The translations under genes and the position numbers were made by a program. A stretch of DNA of 49,031 nt from Ophiostoma sp. CBS 140.51 (lineage: Eukaryota; Ascomycota; Sordariomycetes; Ophiostomatales; Ophiostomataceae), in the NCBI GenBank assembly GCA_029298735.1, contig JANSLP010000252.1, positions 1 to 49,031 of the forward strand, in the 5' to 3' direction. The notes below the pieces were generated by a model that worked only from the letters and a program-made list of their open reading frames with translations, made no database searches and was not told the origin of the DNA. Below, piece by piece: positions 23,201 to 34,291 of the stretch (position 1 is its first letter; every line of letters starts with the position of its first letter).

Positions 23201-26200
23201 ATGGCCGCAGAACCGAGAAGCCGCCCGCGGCTTAATCAGCCGGCAGAAGGCTCTCTCTGTATGCACAACTACGGGCCTGGATGCGACCTTGCGCCGGCCC
23301 CCCAGCCCCAGCCTGACGCTTGGCTTGAAGGGATCCCCCCGAGCAATGCGCAATTCTTTTATGCGTCTATTGTACCCATCGACGACCCTCTCTCGTCGCC
23401 TAATGGTGACTCCAAATCCATAAAGCTGCCTCTACGGCCGTTCTCCCAAGCTGACAGCAACCGCCTCGAAAGAGCGTGGCTACAACTCTTCTCCGAGGAA
23501 GACAGGGAGAACCACGATGCTGCGAGACGCCGTTCCTGCCCCAGCCCACGTCTCCTGCAGTCGAACAAGGACACACTGGACATTGTGGTGCGAAATCTTA
23601 CCGCTCGCCACCGCCTGAAGCACCTGCAAGAAGAGGCTCCTGAGCACGATGCCATCACAACTGTCAGGGCTACCCTGCAAGGAGCAGCAACCTCCATCCC
23701 AGTTTGCTGCGAGCAGCTGCTCATCGACGCCCACACGGAGTTGCGGAGCCTGTTTTGTCCACTCGCCGTCCAGAGGAGCTCTACTCTCAGCGTTGACAAG
23801 GTGATGCAGAGAGTCATGCTAGCATTCAACCGCGCAAAAAAGAGTCGCTCAGAACCAGGCATCCTGTTGGTGTCCGCTTCCGCGCAACTACCCGCAATTT
23901 CACCAGCAACATCGAGTAGCGCTCTGCCGCGAGCACTGCAGCCTGCCTCTGTAGTGAATTCAGCAGGCCGAGCTCCCAGCTCGGCGTCCTCTGTTGACCA
24001 GGCCGTTTTACCTACCGACCAGGACGCTGTAGTCGATGATGTTAGTGATTTGGTCTCACGCTCGCCTGTTGTTCCTGCTCCTCCCCCTGCTCTTCCTACC
24101 CCAGTGCATTTCCCTTCCAAGCTGCCTATCGCCGATGATGGCATTTCTGGCAAGCCATTTTTGCGCGCGGAGATGCCAAGCGAATCACTACGAAGTTCTG
24201 CATCTCTCTCAACATCATATCATGTGGATGGAGGCGAATACCAACGCCCAGACGCGACAGCGGTCCCAGGAGATGCCTCCAACAGCGGTGACAGCCGTGC
24301 GGAAGAAGCGGGAAAAGAAGCCTTGCAAGACGAGATCCGATCCTTGTCCTCAGCCTTAGACCGCTTGAAGAAATCGTTTGAGATTGCTGTTGGCATCTCG
24401 CGTCTGCATACAGTCGACCTGCCCGCCCTCCAAATGAAGCCAATCTATTGGTCCCCCGTCCAGGACATTTCTACTGTCCAGCGAGCCACTTGGTTCTATA
24501 GGGACACGATGATGCCATTGGACGCCTCTGTGGCCAACCAGCTGGAATCGTTGTATCGTGAACTACGCCCATGGTCAGAAACATGGAAAATAGAGCTGCG
24601 TTGCGCAGTCGATATTGGCCCTGTTGGCGAGGAAAAAGTATCCCAGCCATTGTGGCCGCCACCGCCACAGGGAAATACCAGAAACAGAGCAGGCACAACC
24701 CATCCAGAGCCCAAAATATCCAGTGACCCTTTCTGCGCTTCTCACTGTTACCAAGGCGCTGCGGCGGCCGTGGGTGTTGTGGTTGTCAACGGCGCCGCGG
24801 GGCCTCCTGTTGCAGTGGACTCTGCTGGCACAACAGCAGTGAACGGCTCTAGCGATCCTTCCTCGTTATCTAGCGCTGGCGAAAAAGGCTTTGCGAATCA
24901 CCATGTTATCTTTAAAGATGACACGACGGCCTTCCTTCTCAAGCCCAGTTTAAAACCATCAGCCTACTACGGCCGGCGACCCATTTCAAAGATTTGCAAA
25001 GGCGCCACAGTCGGAATCCCCATTGTCCGAGGCTTCGACAGGCATGCTTGGAACCGCATTCGCGACCATTCTTCAAACAGTTCTACGCTCCAAAACCAAC
25101 AAAGAATCCCTCATGCGAACCCGGTCGCCTTGGATGAAGAGGACATCCACGACCGCCGTGGCGGTCACTCGGGCTGCCCTGGCTGCAAGGCCGAGAAAGC
25201 AAACAGCCAAGTCTCTGATCTTGTATTGGTCGTTCATGGCGTCGGGCAGAAGCTGGCGGAGAGAGTTGAAAGCTTCCACTTCACACATGCCGTGAACGGG
25301 CTCCGAAGAGCGATGAGTGCAGAGCTCACGACGCCGCTTGTCCAGTCAGTTGTCCGTGAGGGCCACAGTGGGATTATGGTCCTCCCAGTCAACTGGCGGC
25401 ACACACTGTCGTTTGAAGACGGAGGATTCTCAGGAACCCCAGGCCGCGAAGATCACGCCGCGACCAGTGGCTTTGAACTCAAGGACATTGAGCAAACCAG
25501 CATCCCGGCCGTGCGAAGTATGATCTCAGACGTCATGTTTGACATCCCTTTCTACATGTCACACCACAAGCCGAAAATGATCCTTTCGTTGGTGCGCGAA
25601 GCCAATCGGGTCTACCGCCTCTGGTGCCAGAACAACCCGGGCTTCTCGGAGACTGGCCGGGTACATCTGATCGGCCACTCTCTGGGAAGTGCCATGGCCA
25701 TCGAGGTGCTATCCAAGCAACCAACCGTCGTCCCTCGCATCAGGCCCGGTCTGGCGCCACCCGAAACAAACTTTTTCGAATTCGACACGACAAACCTTTT
25801 CTTGCTTGGAAGCCCCGCCGCCTTTTTCCTTTTATTGGAGCGAGGCACTCTTGTTCCGCGCCGCGGTCGGCAGAAGCCTGGTATGGATGCCCACAACAAC
25901 ATTGACAGTCGTGTCGTCGGAGAGGAAGGCACGTTCGGCTGCCTTGCCGTGAATAACATATACAATGTACTCGCGAAGGAGGACCCTATTGCGTATTTGC
26001 TCAACGGGACGATCGACACAGCCTATGCTGCCAATCTCAAAACAGCCTATGTACCCTCGGCGACGGCTGGCTTCTTCGCCTCGATCGGTCACACCCTCAG
26101 GAGCATCATCCCGGGAACGACTGCAACCCCTCACCCGACAGAGAACCCCCTATCTGTCCCCGCTCTCCCGTCCATCGTGCGGTTACCGTCCCAGCTCGAA

Positions 26201-26482
26201 CTCGAGGTCCATGATTTCACCAGAGAAGAAATCGCCGAGCACAAGGCGTATCTCCTAAACGACAATGGTCAAATCGACTACTTTTTGCAGTCTGGGGGCG
26301 GCCCCCTTGAAATTCAGTACCTGAATATGCTCAGTGCGCACACGAGCTATTGGACAAACCACGATCTCATCCGAATGCTGTGTGTCGAAATTGGTCGCCG
26401 CCCAGGTAAAGATCATGCGGTGCCAGCAATGCGTGCTGTTAGGTCTTTGAAGCGGGTGGTTCCAAACCTTAGCCATACATAG
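23201..26482 (+). CDS. DDHD-domain phospholipase A1 (phosphatidic-acid-preferring type)
   Basis: A single uninterrupted ORF of 1093 residues from MAAEPRSRPRL. An in-frame ATG at 23060 would add 47 Ser/Pro-rich residues, but 23201 has the better start context (AAGATGG). The family comprises intracellular phospholipases such as mammalian DDHD1/2 and yeast Ddl1. An N-terminal low-complexity region (about 250-420) follows the first conserved block. The lipase core starts at LVLVVHGVGQ (near 680). The nucleophile motif GHSLGS places the catalytic Ser at about 827. The DDHD region includes FDTTNLFLLGSPAAFF, and the closing Asp (about 1026, in QIDYFL) and His (about 1047, in SAHTSYW) are present, so the enzyme looks intact. 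Expected substrates are phosphatidic acid and related phospholipids, on cytosolic or mitochondrial faces. It converges with RAD3, 233 bases apart. Confidence 0.93.
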   Translation: MAAEPRSRPRLNQPAEGSLCMHNYGPGCDLAPAPQPQPDAWLEGIPPSNAQFFYASIVPIDDPLSSPNGDSKSIKLPLRPFSQADSNRLERAWLQLFSEEDRENHDAARRRSCPSPRLLQSNKDTLDIVVRNLTARHRLKHLQEEAPEHDAITTVRATLQGAATSIPVCCEQLLIDAHTELRSLFCPLAVQRSSTLSVDKVMQRVMLAFNRAKKSRSEPGILLVSASAQLPAISPATSSSALPRALQPASVVNSAGRAPSSASSVDQAVLPTDQDAVVDDVSDLVSRSPVVPAPPPALPTPVHFPSKLPIADDGISGKPFLRAEMPSESLRSSASLSTSYHVDGGEYQRPDATAVPGDASNSGDSRAEEAGKEALQDEIRSLSSALDRLKKSFEIAVGISRLHTVDLPALQMKPIYWSPVQDISTVQRATWFYRDTMMPLDASVANQLESLYRELRPWSETWKIELRCAVDIGPVGEEKVSQPLWPPPPQGNTRNRAGTTHPEPKISSDPFCASHCYQGAAAAVGVVVVNGAAGPPVAVDSAGTTAVNGSSDPSSLSSAGEKGFANHHVIFKDDTTAFLLKPSLKPSAYYGRRPISKICKGATVGIPIVRGFDRHAWNRIRDHSSNSSTLQNQQRIPHANPVALDEEDIHDRRGGHSGCPGCKAEKANSQVSDLVLVVHGVGQKLAERVESFHFTHAVNGLRRAMSAELTTPLVQSVVREGHSGIMVLPVNWRHTLSFEDGGFSGTPGREDHAATSGFELKDIEQTSIPAVRSMISDVMFDIPFYMSHHKPKMILSLVREANRVYRLWCQNNPGFSETGRVHLIGHSLGSAMAIEVLSKQPTVVPRIRPGLAPPETNFFEFDTTNLFLLGSPAAFFLLLERGTLVPRRGRQKPGMDAHNNIDSRVVGEEGTFGCLAVNNIYNVLAKEDPIAYLLNGTIDTAYAANLKTAYVPSATAGFFASIGHTLRSIIPGTTATPHPTENPLSVPALPSIVRLPSQLELEVHDFTREEIAEHKAYLLNDNGQIDYFLQSGGGPLEIQYLNMLSAHTSYWTNHDLIRMLCVEIGRRPGKDHAVPAMRAVRSLKRVVPNLSHT

Positions 26483-26625
26483 ATTCTCCTCGACTACCTT
26501 ATCTAGTCAAAAACAAACCTGGAATGACAAAGGACCGCGTTGCCATTTATTTTACCTCGCGGGTATCGCCGTTGGGACCTGGATCAATCTCTATTTTCTT
26601 CTCTATTTTCAATATACCCATCCCA

Positions 26626-26642
26626 TAGTAGTAGTAGTAGTA
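26626..26642. repeat. TAG trinucleotide microsatellite
   Basis: Five or more TAG units lie in the short convergent gap between the DDHD and RAD3 stop codons. Confidence 0.85.
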
Positions 26643-26715
26643 ACATTTCCCCAAAATCTCCTACTCCAGGTAAGCCACACATGTCCGTGATTTGCAGCTT
26701 GTCGCTTTCGATATC

Positions 26716-29700
26716 TCAGACCCCATCCAATTCCATCATAGCCTCGGCCATGTCTTCGTCGTCATATACCTCTCCATCCTGTGCGTGTGCCGTGCCATGA
26801 TACCGTGCCATTCCCGCCCCATTGACCTGCTCCTGGAGCTCTGTGATACGGTCGAAATCGGCCTTCTCCTGGTGTCTCTTCAAATCTGCAGGACTCCATG
26901 TGCTAATGCCCTCCTGGTCCTTCGCGTGAAAAGGCTGCGCCATATCACGCAAAAATTTCTTCGCATTGCTGACAGCCATATCAGTGCTGAGGTTGGCATC
27001 GGCTTCTAGCAGAGCTTGGTTGATCCATTTTGGGAGCTGATTTCGCTTCTTTTGATACCGCCTGTCAGCGAGAACCATGATCCCGTAGTCGTCCTTGCCA
27101 CGCAGTACACGCCCCAGGCATTGTGCCGCATGGCGCATGGCATCGAAGGAAAGAAAATCGTTCTCGCGGATGCGGTACGTTTCACGCAAAAACTCGAGGC
27201 GTGCTTTGAGAATTCGCGATTCGGTGTACTGGAATGGGACACCGATAGATAACACGGTGCGGCCGTATTGGTGGTCAAAATCAATTCCCTCCGACACCTT
27301 GCCACGGGCAACGCAGAGCAACACGGCACCCCTCCCGTTACAGCATGCCGTGCGGTACGTCTCCAAGGCCAAAGAAGTCTCCTGTGCATCAGGGGTCTCA
27401 ACAAGGATGAGTTTGTACTTCCAAACCTCGTCCAAGATGCCCATGCCTTGCCACATGCTGATGATGGACTCCATGTACAGGTACGAGGGGAAGAAGACCA
27501 CCATGCCGTCCGGGGTAATTTTGGCAAACTCTGTCAGAAGATTGCCATAGTTGCGTACAACGCTCGGTTCATTTCTGACCTGAAAACTGGTCGACATCGA
27601 TGCCTGGTCGCTTCCTCTGGTGACAATCATGGGCAAGAAGGAGCGCCGTGCAAGAGTCATACTGTATGACTCTTGGACAACCGTTGTGAAGTCGAGCATC
27701 TTCGGATACATCTCCAGCGGAGAGATTGTGCCGGATGTGATGATGACGCTGCTGAAACGTTCAAATACAGGTTTGATGGCGATTGCGGCGTCTAGACACG
27801 TGAAGTGGAGCACTGGGTTGGGAACTTCTGCCGTGTCCGATTCAAAGGGCTCAAGGATAAGCAAAAATCCCTTTTCATAAGTCGCGACCAGGGTCGCAAA
27901 GGTTGCAACTTCTCGCAGGGGCTGGTAGTCCTCGATGTTTGTGAGTTCCAGCGTGCGAACAAGAGATGCGAGTCGCTCTGCACAAAAACGCAAGGGCTTT
28001 TTCTCGATGAACGTGTACTCTTTCAGGTGGGCTAGGAAAGAAGGCGGTGTCTCCGAGATTACTTGCCGCACCTTCATCCGTGTCTATCGCAGAATAATGT
28101 CAGCCCCCAAACGCTTTCACATTTCTCGCCCTTCGTCTGTATGCATAGTCGGACAGCTCTCAAGCAATCGCAGTCCGTTCGCAGTAGTAGATGAGACAGT
28201 AACTTACCTTCAAGTATTCAATGAATCTCTTGAGGAACGCCACAAAATGCTCGGCCCGTCGAATGTTGCCAGGGACAGCCTCCGTGAGAAGATCTTCAGG
28301 AAGTGCTATTGGCCGCCGGTTAGACAGGATGCCTCTTTTCGCCTCGAGATTACGGCGACAAATCAAGATGTGTTTACTCACTGGGATTTGTCATAAAGGC
28401 ATCTTCCTGGCGTGCCTCGTCTGCTTCTCTCAAACCCTGGACCAGTTTCTGGTATTCATTTTCCAGCTGCTTTTGGTCTGTCTCACGCATCTCATTTATC
28501 CTCCGTTCCAGGTTCTGTGCGCCTCTTGTAGCCTTCCGGAGGGAGTCCTCTGTGATGTCGGTGCTCAGGGACTCGATACAAACGTTGTCGATGTTGTGGG
28601 CCTCGTCGAAAACCACGATACAATCCTTTGACAACTCCTTCGAGACCCTCTCTGCGATTTTAGGATCAAGCAGGTAGTGGTAGGAGTAGATGATGACATT
28701 GCAAAATTGCATCTCTCTTGTGTTAGAGGTCTAAAAGTGCAACACTTGCACGGGGCATCCGGAGAACTCACCATCCGACGAGACGTGAAATACGGGCACT
28801 GCTTGTGCTCTTCGCCATATCGCAGAAGACTATCGAGTGTCCACACACCGTTGGGAATCAAGTTGTGAGGCTCAAGTTTGTCCAGGTTCTAAGGATGTTG
28901 AGGTTAGTTTTGAGGTGGGCACCGCAGACGGACATTTGAAAGCTGACAAGAGGCACACGCAAGGGGAGGGGAGGGCATACGTCGTGGTAGACGCAGACAT
29001 CAACATCATCGCCGCGTTCTTTCTTTTCCCTGACAAAGCCGGCCGTTAGGCTGCGACATCGTGCATCAACAACCGCGCCGCTTTTTTCGCGCTTCACGGA
29101 TGGGTGGAGGCAAAGGTTTTTTCGGCTCGTCAGACCAAGTCCTCGGAACTCTTCTTCGCCACCAAGCTCCTCTGCTCGGTATTTCATCAGTGCCTTGAGT
29201 TCTACGAGAGCCTTCTCGATCTCAGACATGGTACCTGTACATTGCAGAGTGGGTTAGCCGCAGTTGCCGTAGCCCGTCATAAGAGCTTTAAAACTAACGG
29301 GAGCAGTAGATGAGCTTTCGTTGACTTGGGTAGTACTGCTGGTATGCTACGATGAGCGACAGTAAAGACACTGTCTTGCCGGTACCGGATGGCATTTCCA
29401 GCACGCAGTTGCCTCCAGCATCGAGAGTCTCTATGTCGTGTTATTAGACTGGGGGAAAATGAGAAAAGGGAGTGGCTATATAGAAAGTGCGAACATACTT
29501 TTGAGGTCACACATGTAGCTTTATGACAGAACCAATGTTAGCCGAAGTGGACAATGCTCAAACGATGAGAAGCCACATGATCAGGGTAGGCAACTAAGGG
29601 AACTTGGTGGCTCACGCATATTGTTCTGTCACGTTCCGGTCAGTACATCATGGAATAGGCAGGCAGACAAAGAAAAGAAGGTTAAAGTTTACCTGGGTAG

Positions 29701-29908
29701 ATCCGCGGATACGGAAACAAAACCGGCAAGTCACTAAGATTCACATCATGTATTAGCCCACTGTGCATCGTCGTGACAAGGCACACAGGGTCGCCCGTGG
29801 AGAGGTGGTCGCAGCAGAAGCTGGCCCGCGAGTCTCCAGGTCAAAAGAGAGAGAGAACAGAAACAATGGCAGAGACTGATACGGTACGCACTCAATATTG
29901 AATTTCAT
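26716..29908 (-). CDS. RAD3: TFIIH DNA helicase Rad3/XPD
   Basis: Rad3/XPD is the 5'-3' Fe-S helicase of TFIIH in nucleotide excision repair and transcription initiation. Ten exons on the minus strand join in frame to 795 residues (yeast 778): 29908-29892, 29733-29693, 29625-29616, 29518-29499, 29430-29299, 29234-28981, 28888-28772, 28712-28382, 28305-28208 and 28083-26716. The first four exons are only 17, 41, 10 and 20 nt, yet rebuild MKFNIDDLPVLFPYPRIYP and EQYAYMCDLKK exactly as expected. Walker A is SGTGKT (Lys48), and the DEAH box is at 233-236. The four Fe-S cysteines are at about 115, 133, 154 and 189. Motif VI appears as QCLGRVLRGKDDYG. The acidic C-terminus (DDEDMAEAMMELDGV) is fungal-like. 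Nothing suggests loss of function. Confidence 0.95.
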
Positions 29909-30713
29909 GGTGCTCGAGGCGAGGCTGACGAGCCCGCGTGCGTCTCGTCACCACAACGGTGGGAATGAAGCGGCGTGATACTGTTCGTGAAAAGGCTCCG
30001 TTATCCAGAGAAGCAGTGGGGGAAGTCGTGGCTTTTGGGGGCTTTGAGAGAAATTGAATTGAATGTGATGGGATGAGAGAAGAGAACACCAGGTTGAAAA
30101 AGTTAAGGTTACTGTTCTGGACGAAGGCACCCACCAATGTCGGTCGGCATCATGTTGAATGGCCCACGACGTTGAATGGCCCCACACTAATCGCGGTGTC
30201 ACGTGCTGAATAGGACATCGCGTCAATGAAGCCTGCCCGTGTGGCTGGTTTAATCGCCACACTTCCCAATGCGGAACCAGGTGCCTGGGAACCAGCGTTG
30301 GCTCGACGGCTGTGAGGGCAGGACACTTGCGCCGTACCCATAGCCAAGTGGTAACAAGAAGGCCGTTTGGTGGTAGACGGTTGTATTATGACACAGAAGG
30401 CCGTATTACGGATGGTTTACAAAGTACGACGACGGAGTACAGAGAATCGATGCAGCTTGCTGGGATGTTCCTGGATTCGCTGATCACAGATACGCTAACC
30501 ATGCACCAGAAGTAAAGCTAAAGGTATCCTGTGTACTGTATGCGGCGTCTCTTAAAGTAGGAAGGACCTTCCGGGTTACGTGAAATTGCACCCACCTACC
30601 GTTAATTACGGCGCCCAGTCTTGAGGTTCTCCCTTACATTGTAGTAGACCAAGCCAGATAGACACATTTCTTGCGCTTCGTCTGGGTTGTTCCGTACGGG
30701 GCAATATAAATAT

Positions 30714-30738
30714 ACTGAGTATCTACGGAGTACTCAGT
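30714..30738. repeat. Hairpin with a motif copy in its loop
   Basis: ACTGAGTA (30714-30721) pairs with TACTCAGT (30731-30738). The 9-base loop plus the start of the second arm contains an exact TACGGAGTA. Confidence 0.7.
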
Positions 30739-31183
30739 GGGGACCAGGTGGACTGAGAAGGGAGGTTGGCCATCGGCGGCGTTGACAATTGCTGGATCCC
30801 GGCAATCCTTCTCCTATCCCGCTCCTCGGCGCGGGATACTATAGGTATTAATAGTTGCGTAGCCGCGTCCCATAGCTCCATATTGCAATACGTCCTGGTG
30901 ACAGCCAAAAATAGATGTCCTTGGCCGCGGCGTTAGGAGTCTATTTTAGGGGAGAAACAGCACAGTGCTGACGATTCTATAACTCAGTCGCAAAAGGTCG
31001 AGTGAATATTATCTTGAACACTTTCTTGACAGGCGAAGTACCCAGAACGAAGTGCCGTATGGTGGAGGATTGCAACAATGCTGCACCGTCAATACACGTC
31101 CCCAGGCATGTCCCTGGATACCAATATACGAAACGACTGGCACATGGTCTATGGCACATGATCCGATAACGATAACGATATAA

Positions 31184-31239
31184 AGAATCAACAACATCGG
31201 GTTCGTCCCCAGGCCCACTCTCAATATGTTGTTGATTCT
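31184..31239. repeat. Perfect 14-bp inverted repeat
   Basis: AGAATCAACAACAT (31184-31197) is exactly the reverse complement of 31226-31239, with a 28-base spacer. Three GATAAC-like units lie just upstream (about 31164-31180). It could be a structured RNA, a protein-binding site or a small element end. Confidence 0.8.
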
Positions 31240-31769
31240 AAGACTATGTGGTGCATGGTTGGGGCGCCATCCTATGGACAGTCTTGCTAGTGGTCGCTTG
31301 CGTGACAAGACATTCTTCCTTTTGTCAAAGGAACGGGCATTGCCTCGCACCTTGCAACCTGTGCTCTACCGGCCCTGGCCATTCCGGGGGGCAGACATCG
31401 TTGTAAGGCCCGATCCGGCTCGTTGCGGGCACGCAGGTAAATCGGTTCCGAAAATGAAGGCGATCTTTCTAGCGTGAGCAGGGACAACAGGGGGCAAGAC
31501 ATCCGTTTTGTCGGTTCGAGCTTGTTGGTTCAAGGAGCACACGTGTTTTTTGGCGATCTTGACTCCCGTACAAAAAGTAATGCAACATGAGACGTCAAAA
31601 TAAAGCCCCGTTCCTGTGACAGCTTAAAAGTCGTTGGCGCTCCTCAGGTGTGTTTTTAAGGGACTACTGTAAGATGTGTGTGCATAAGACTTGCAGGCAC
31701 GCCATTGTTGCTCCACAATGGCTTGGCCTGTGCGTCTAGGCATTTGCGCACGACCCAATAACTTTGCTC

Positions 31770-31792
31770 TACTCCGTCCTGTGCACGGAGTA
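31770..31792. repeat. Hairpin of two inverted motif copies
   Basis: TACTCCGT (31770-31777) and ACGGAGTA (31785-31792) form a perfect 8-bp stem around a 7-base loop. Confidence 0.8.
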
Positions 31793-33037
31793 AGAAGAAA
31801 AAGAAACAGAAAAAGCCAATGTATGCGAGAACTTCATGGGATGGCACAACCAGAAGCCGTAACAGACGCCGTGCGTCGTAATACGTCACATGCCGGAGTG
31901 CCGACTTTGACAGCTCCAGACCTGGCATGACTCCAACAATCACTCCGAGGCCGTAATACGTCGTCCAGTCTTGCCCATCCCCCATCCCCTGCCTCCCGTG
32001 GCGGGAGTAAAAGCCAGGGCTTGCTGGTTGGGTAAAAGCTGCCGCCTAGTAGCCAGTTGCGGCCACCTCTGCGCATTATTACCACGTTGGCTGAGCCTAG
32101 GCCTGGCCACCCGACTACTCCGTACAAAAGTACATATCCTGCTCACCCAGTACGCCGTACAGCAACGTATCTTACTATGAAGTAGTTTAAAAACTGACAA
32201 ATTGGACGACAGTGCACATTCTGTCTGCATGGGGCACACGGGCGAAATTAACCCCAATTTAAATGGTATCAGCAGCTATATTTACGCTCACTCGTGAGAA
32301 TAGGACAAGCTCATCCTACCCGCATCGCAAACATTCTAAACAGGCAGGTAAAAACCCTTGTCACTACCACCCAAGGGCCTTGGAGATAGACGGGTGTCAT
32401 GATATTGATACTTGTATTGCAAGTACGACATACAGTCGTGCGGGCGGGCCTGTTCACGGAATATGGTGCTGGTCATTCGGGCTGCGCTTGTCGTTGGCTG
32501 TGACCGGCCCTTCTTGTACTCCGTGATGGATGGCCGAGATTATGGGCCATGCATACGACGTTGGCGTACACGATCGTGGCTCAGCCGTGCAGCTACGATT
32601 GAGCCTGTGCCTACGGGGTACACTCCTGACAGTGCCGTCGCATTGTTTTCCTCCCACACTCACTTACATCTATCATCCTTGGGCTGTGGATTTTTATATT
32701 AACGAATGACTACCTGGGTAGGCCACTACCTTCCAAAACCGGCCACAGCTCACGTTGATCCTTACGTTGGTCCCTATGTTGGTCGTATTGTATATCTCGG
32801 ACAGTCTTACGACACAGCCTATCCATCTATATGGCGTCTTTCTGTTTCCCCTTTGTCTTCTTCCTTTCGTTTTCCTCCTCGTATTCCTTTTCAGTTTGCT
32901 TGTCCTTCTTCCCGTCGTTCTTCTTGTCTTATTCCTTTTCAGGTTGCTTTTCGTTTATCCCTCACCCACCCCCTCTTTCTCTTCCTCAAATTTAAATATA
33001 ACAATGTCTAGGTATCGAGATATCAAGATATTGCACC

Positions 33038-33364
33038 ATGGGAAACCCAAAGGACGTCAAAAAGGTCCTTGGAGGCACCAGAGCAGCCCAGACAGCACTA
33101 CTGCCAGCTCCGGCTCGGACTAAGTCCAAAGAATACGGGCCTCGTTCGCCAGATCCCAACAAACAACATGCAAGCCGTGAGCAACAGGTAATAAGGCGGC
33201 AACGGACGGACCGATCGCAACAACAATACAGGCAGCTGCGCGCGATCGGTCGTAGTCTAGATCTTGCTCTATCAAGTAAAGTCCAGGAGGCCCTTCCTTG
33301 CCCACGCTTACAAAAACGACCCAGTAACAGTCCTTCGAGGAGGCCTGCAGAAGGCCTTGCGTAG
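33038..33364 (+). CDS. Small ORF, 108 residues, unknown
   Basis: The ATG context is good (CACCATGG) and a CT-rich tract and an AT-rich TTTAAATATAACA precede it, as in expressed fungal genes. The product is basic and rich in Gln, Arg, Ser and Pro (RRQRTDRSQQQYRQLRAIGR). No domain is recognised. An earlier ATG at 33004 in another frame would make a 39-residue peptide, which argues against efficient use of this start. It may be a lineage-specific gene or a non-coding transcript. Confidence 0.25.
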   Translation: MGNPKDVKKVLGGTRAAQTALLPAPARTKSKEYGPRSPDPNKQHASREQQVIRRQRTDRSQQQYRQLRAIGRSLDLALSSKVQEALPCPRLQKRPSNSPSRRPAEGLA

Positions 33365-33595
33365 TTTTAGCCGACAATTCTTTTCACGCGCTCCGCCCTT
33401 CATACTCCGCGCCGCTCTACCGCCCTTTCCCCCTCCTCCTCCTTTCTACCTAGCAGCATGTGTATGCAAGTATCCCACATCGTACCGCCAGAGCCCTCGC
33501 CGTTTACTTGGGGACAGTCGTCCAATCAGGCGGCAGGGTGACCACCTGGTTGGCTCTACGAGGCCCCGCATGAACCAAACAAGAAAGACCATGCT

Positions 33596-34291
33596 GTGGC
33601 GCAACAAAGCTCGCCGTTAGCTGATGGCAACTGTCGCCGGCTTAACGTTTCCTCTCGACTGTTGAGAACATCTTCCAACATGCTTAAAAAAAAGGGCCGA
33701 CGCAGAGCCAGCCCAGCCGCACTTGCTCGGGCCAGATTCTGTAAGATACCAAGCAACAAGACTTCAGTACACAGCCTACCTGGTGCACAACGTGCAGAAA
33801 ATCTGTATTTTAGGCGGCCGTGCGGAGTGAGTCCTAAGCCCAGCTACCAGAGAACATACAAATTATGTCAACCTTTACAGAGTGCGTCGCGCATGCCCCG
33901 TGCGTTACAAGGTCACCGAGCTCGTCAAACTTATCGAGATCTTCGGAGTCCATCAAAGGTGCAGGAGGACTCTGTGGAATTCCCCAGTGCACAGCCTACC
34001 AAGTGTCGCATGTGCGATTTGGTGACTTTTACCTGCCGTGCTCTGCACTCCGTCTCTTCCTCTGTCCAACCGCGCATCCTTCCTGCATCCTTGTTTTTTG
34101 CTCTTCTGTCAAAAACTAAGCCAACACCCAATGGCTGCAGGCTTGGCCTGTACTATCCCACACTCGCATATTCATACGTGCACAAATCTATACAATTTCC
34201 TTCATCTATGGGCATCTTGATAGACTTGGGCCGTTGGCAACGCTCCAACAGACCCTGCCTTGATTGTATGTTTACAAGCACTCCGTACTAA
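33596..34291 (+). CDS. Unassigned ORF, 231 residues, doubtful
   Basis: This is the longest open frame in the gene-poor region. The product is Ser/Arg-rich with no transmembrane or domain signature, apart from a few cysteines (TKCRMCDLVTFTC). A second frame across 33842-34030 is also open for about 60 codons and reads more like folded protein (CPVRYKVTELVKLIEIFGVH), though it lacks a start. Either a degraded gene or chance. Confidence 0.15.
   Translation: MAQQSSPLADGNCRRLNVSSRLLRTSSNMLKKKGRRRASPAALARARFCKIPSNKTSVHSLPGAQRAENLYFRRPCGVSPKPSYQRTYKLCQPLQSASRMPRALQGHRARQTYRDLRSPSKVQEDSVEFPSAQPTKCRMCDLVTFTCRALHSVSSSVQPRILPASLFFALLSKTKPTPNGCRLGLYYPTLAYSYVHKSIQFPSSMGILIDLGRWQRSNRPCLDCMFTSTPY

Noticed and set aside
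31470..31560. Possible tRNA because of GGTTCGAGC and GGTTCAAGG strings
   Set aside because: No acceptor stem, D-arm or anticodon arm could be folded around either string.
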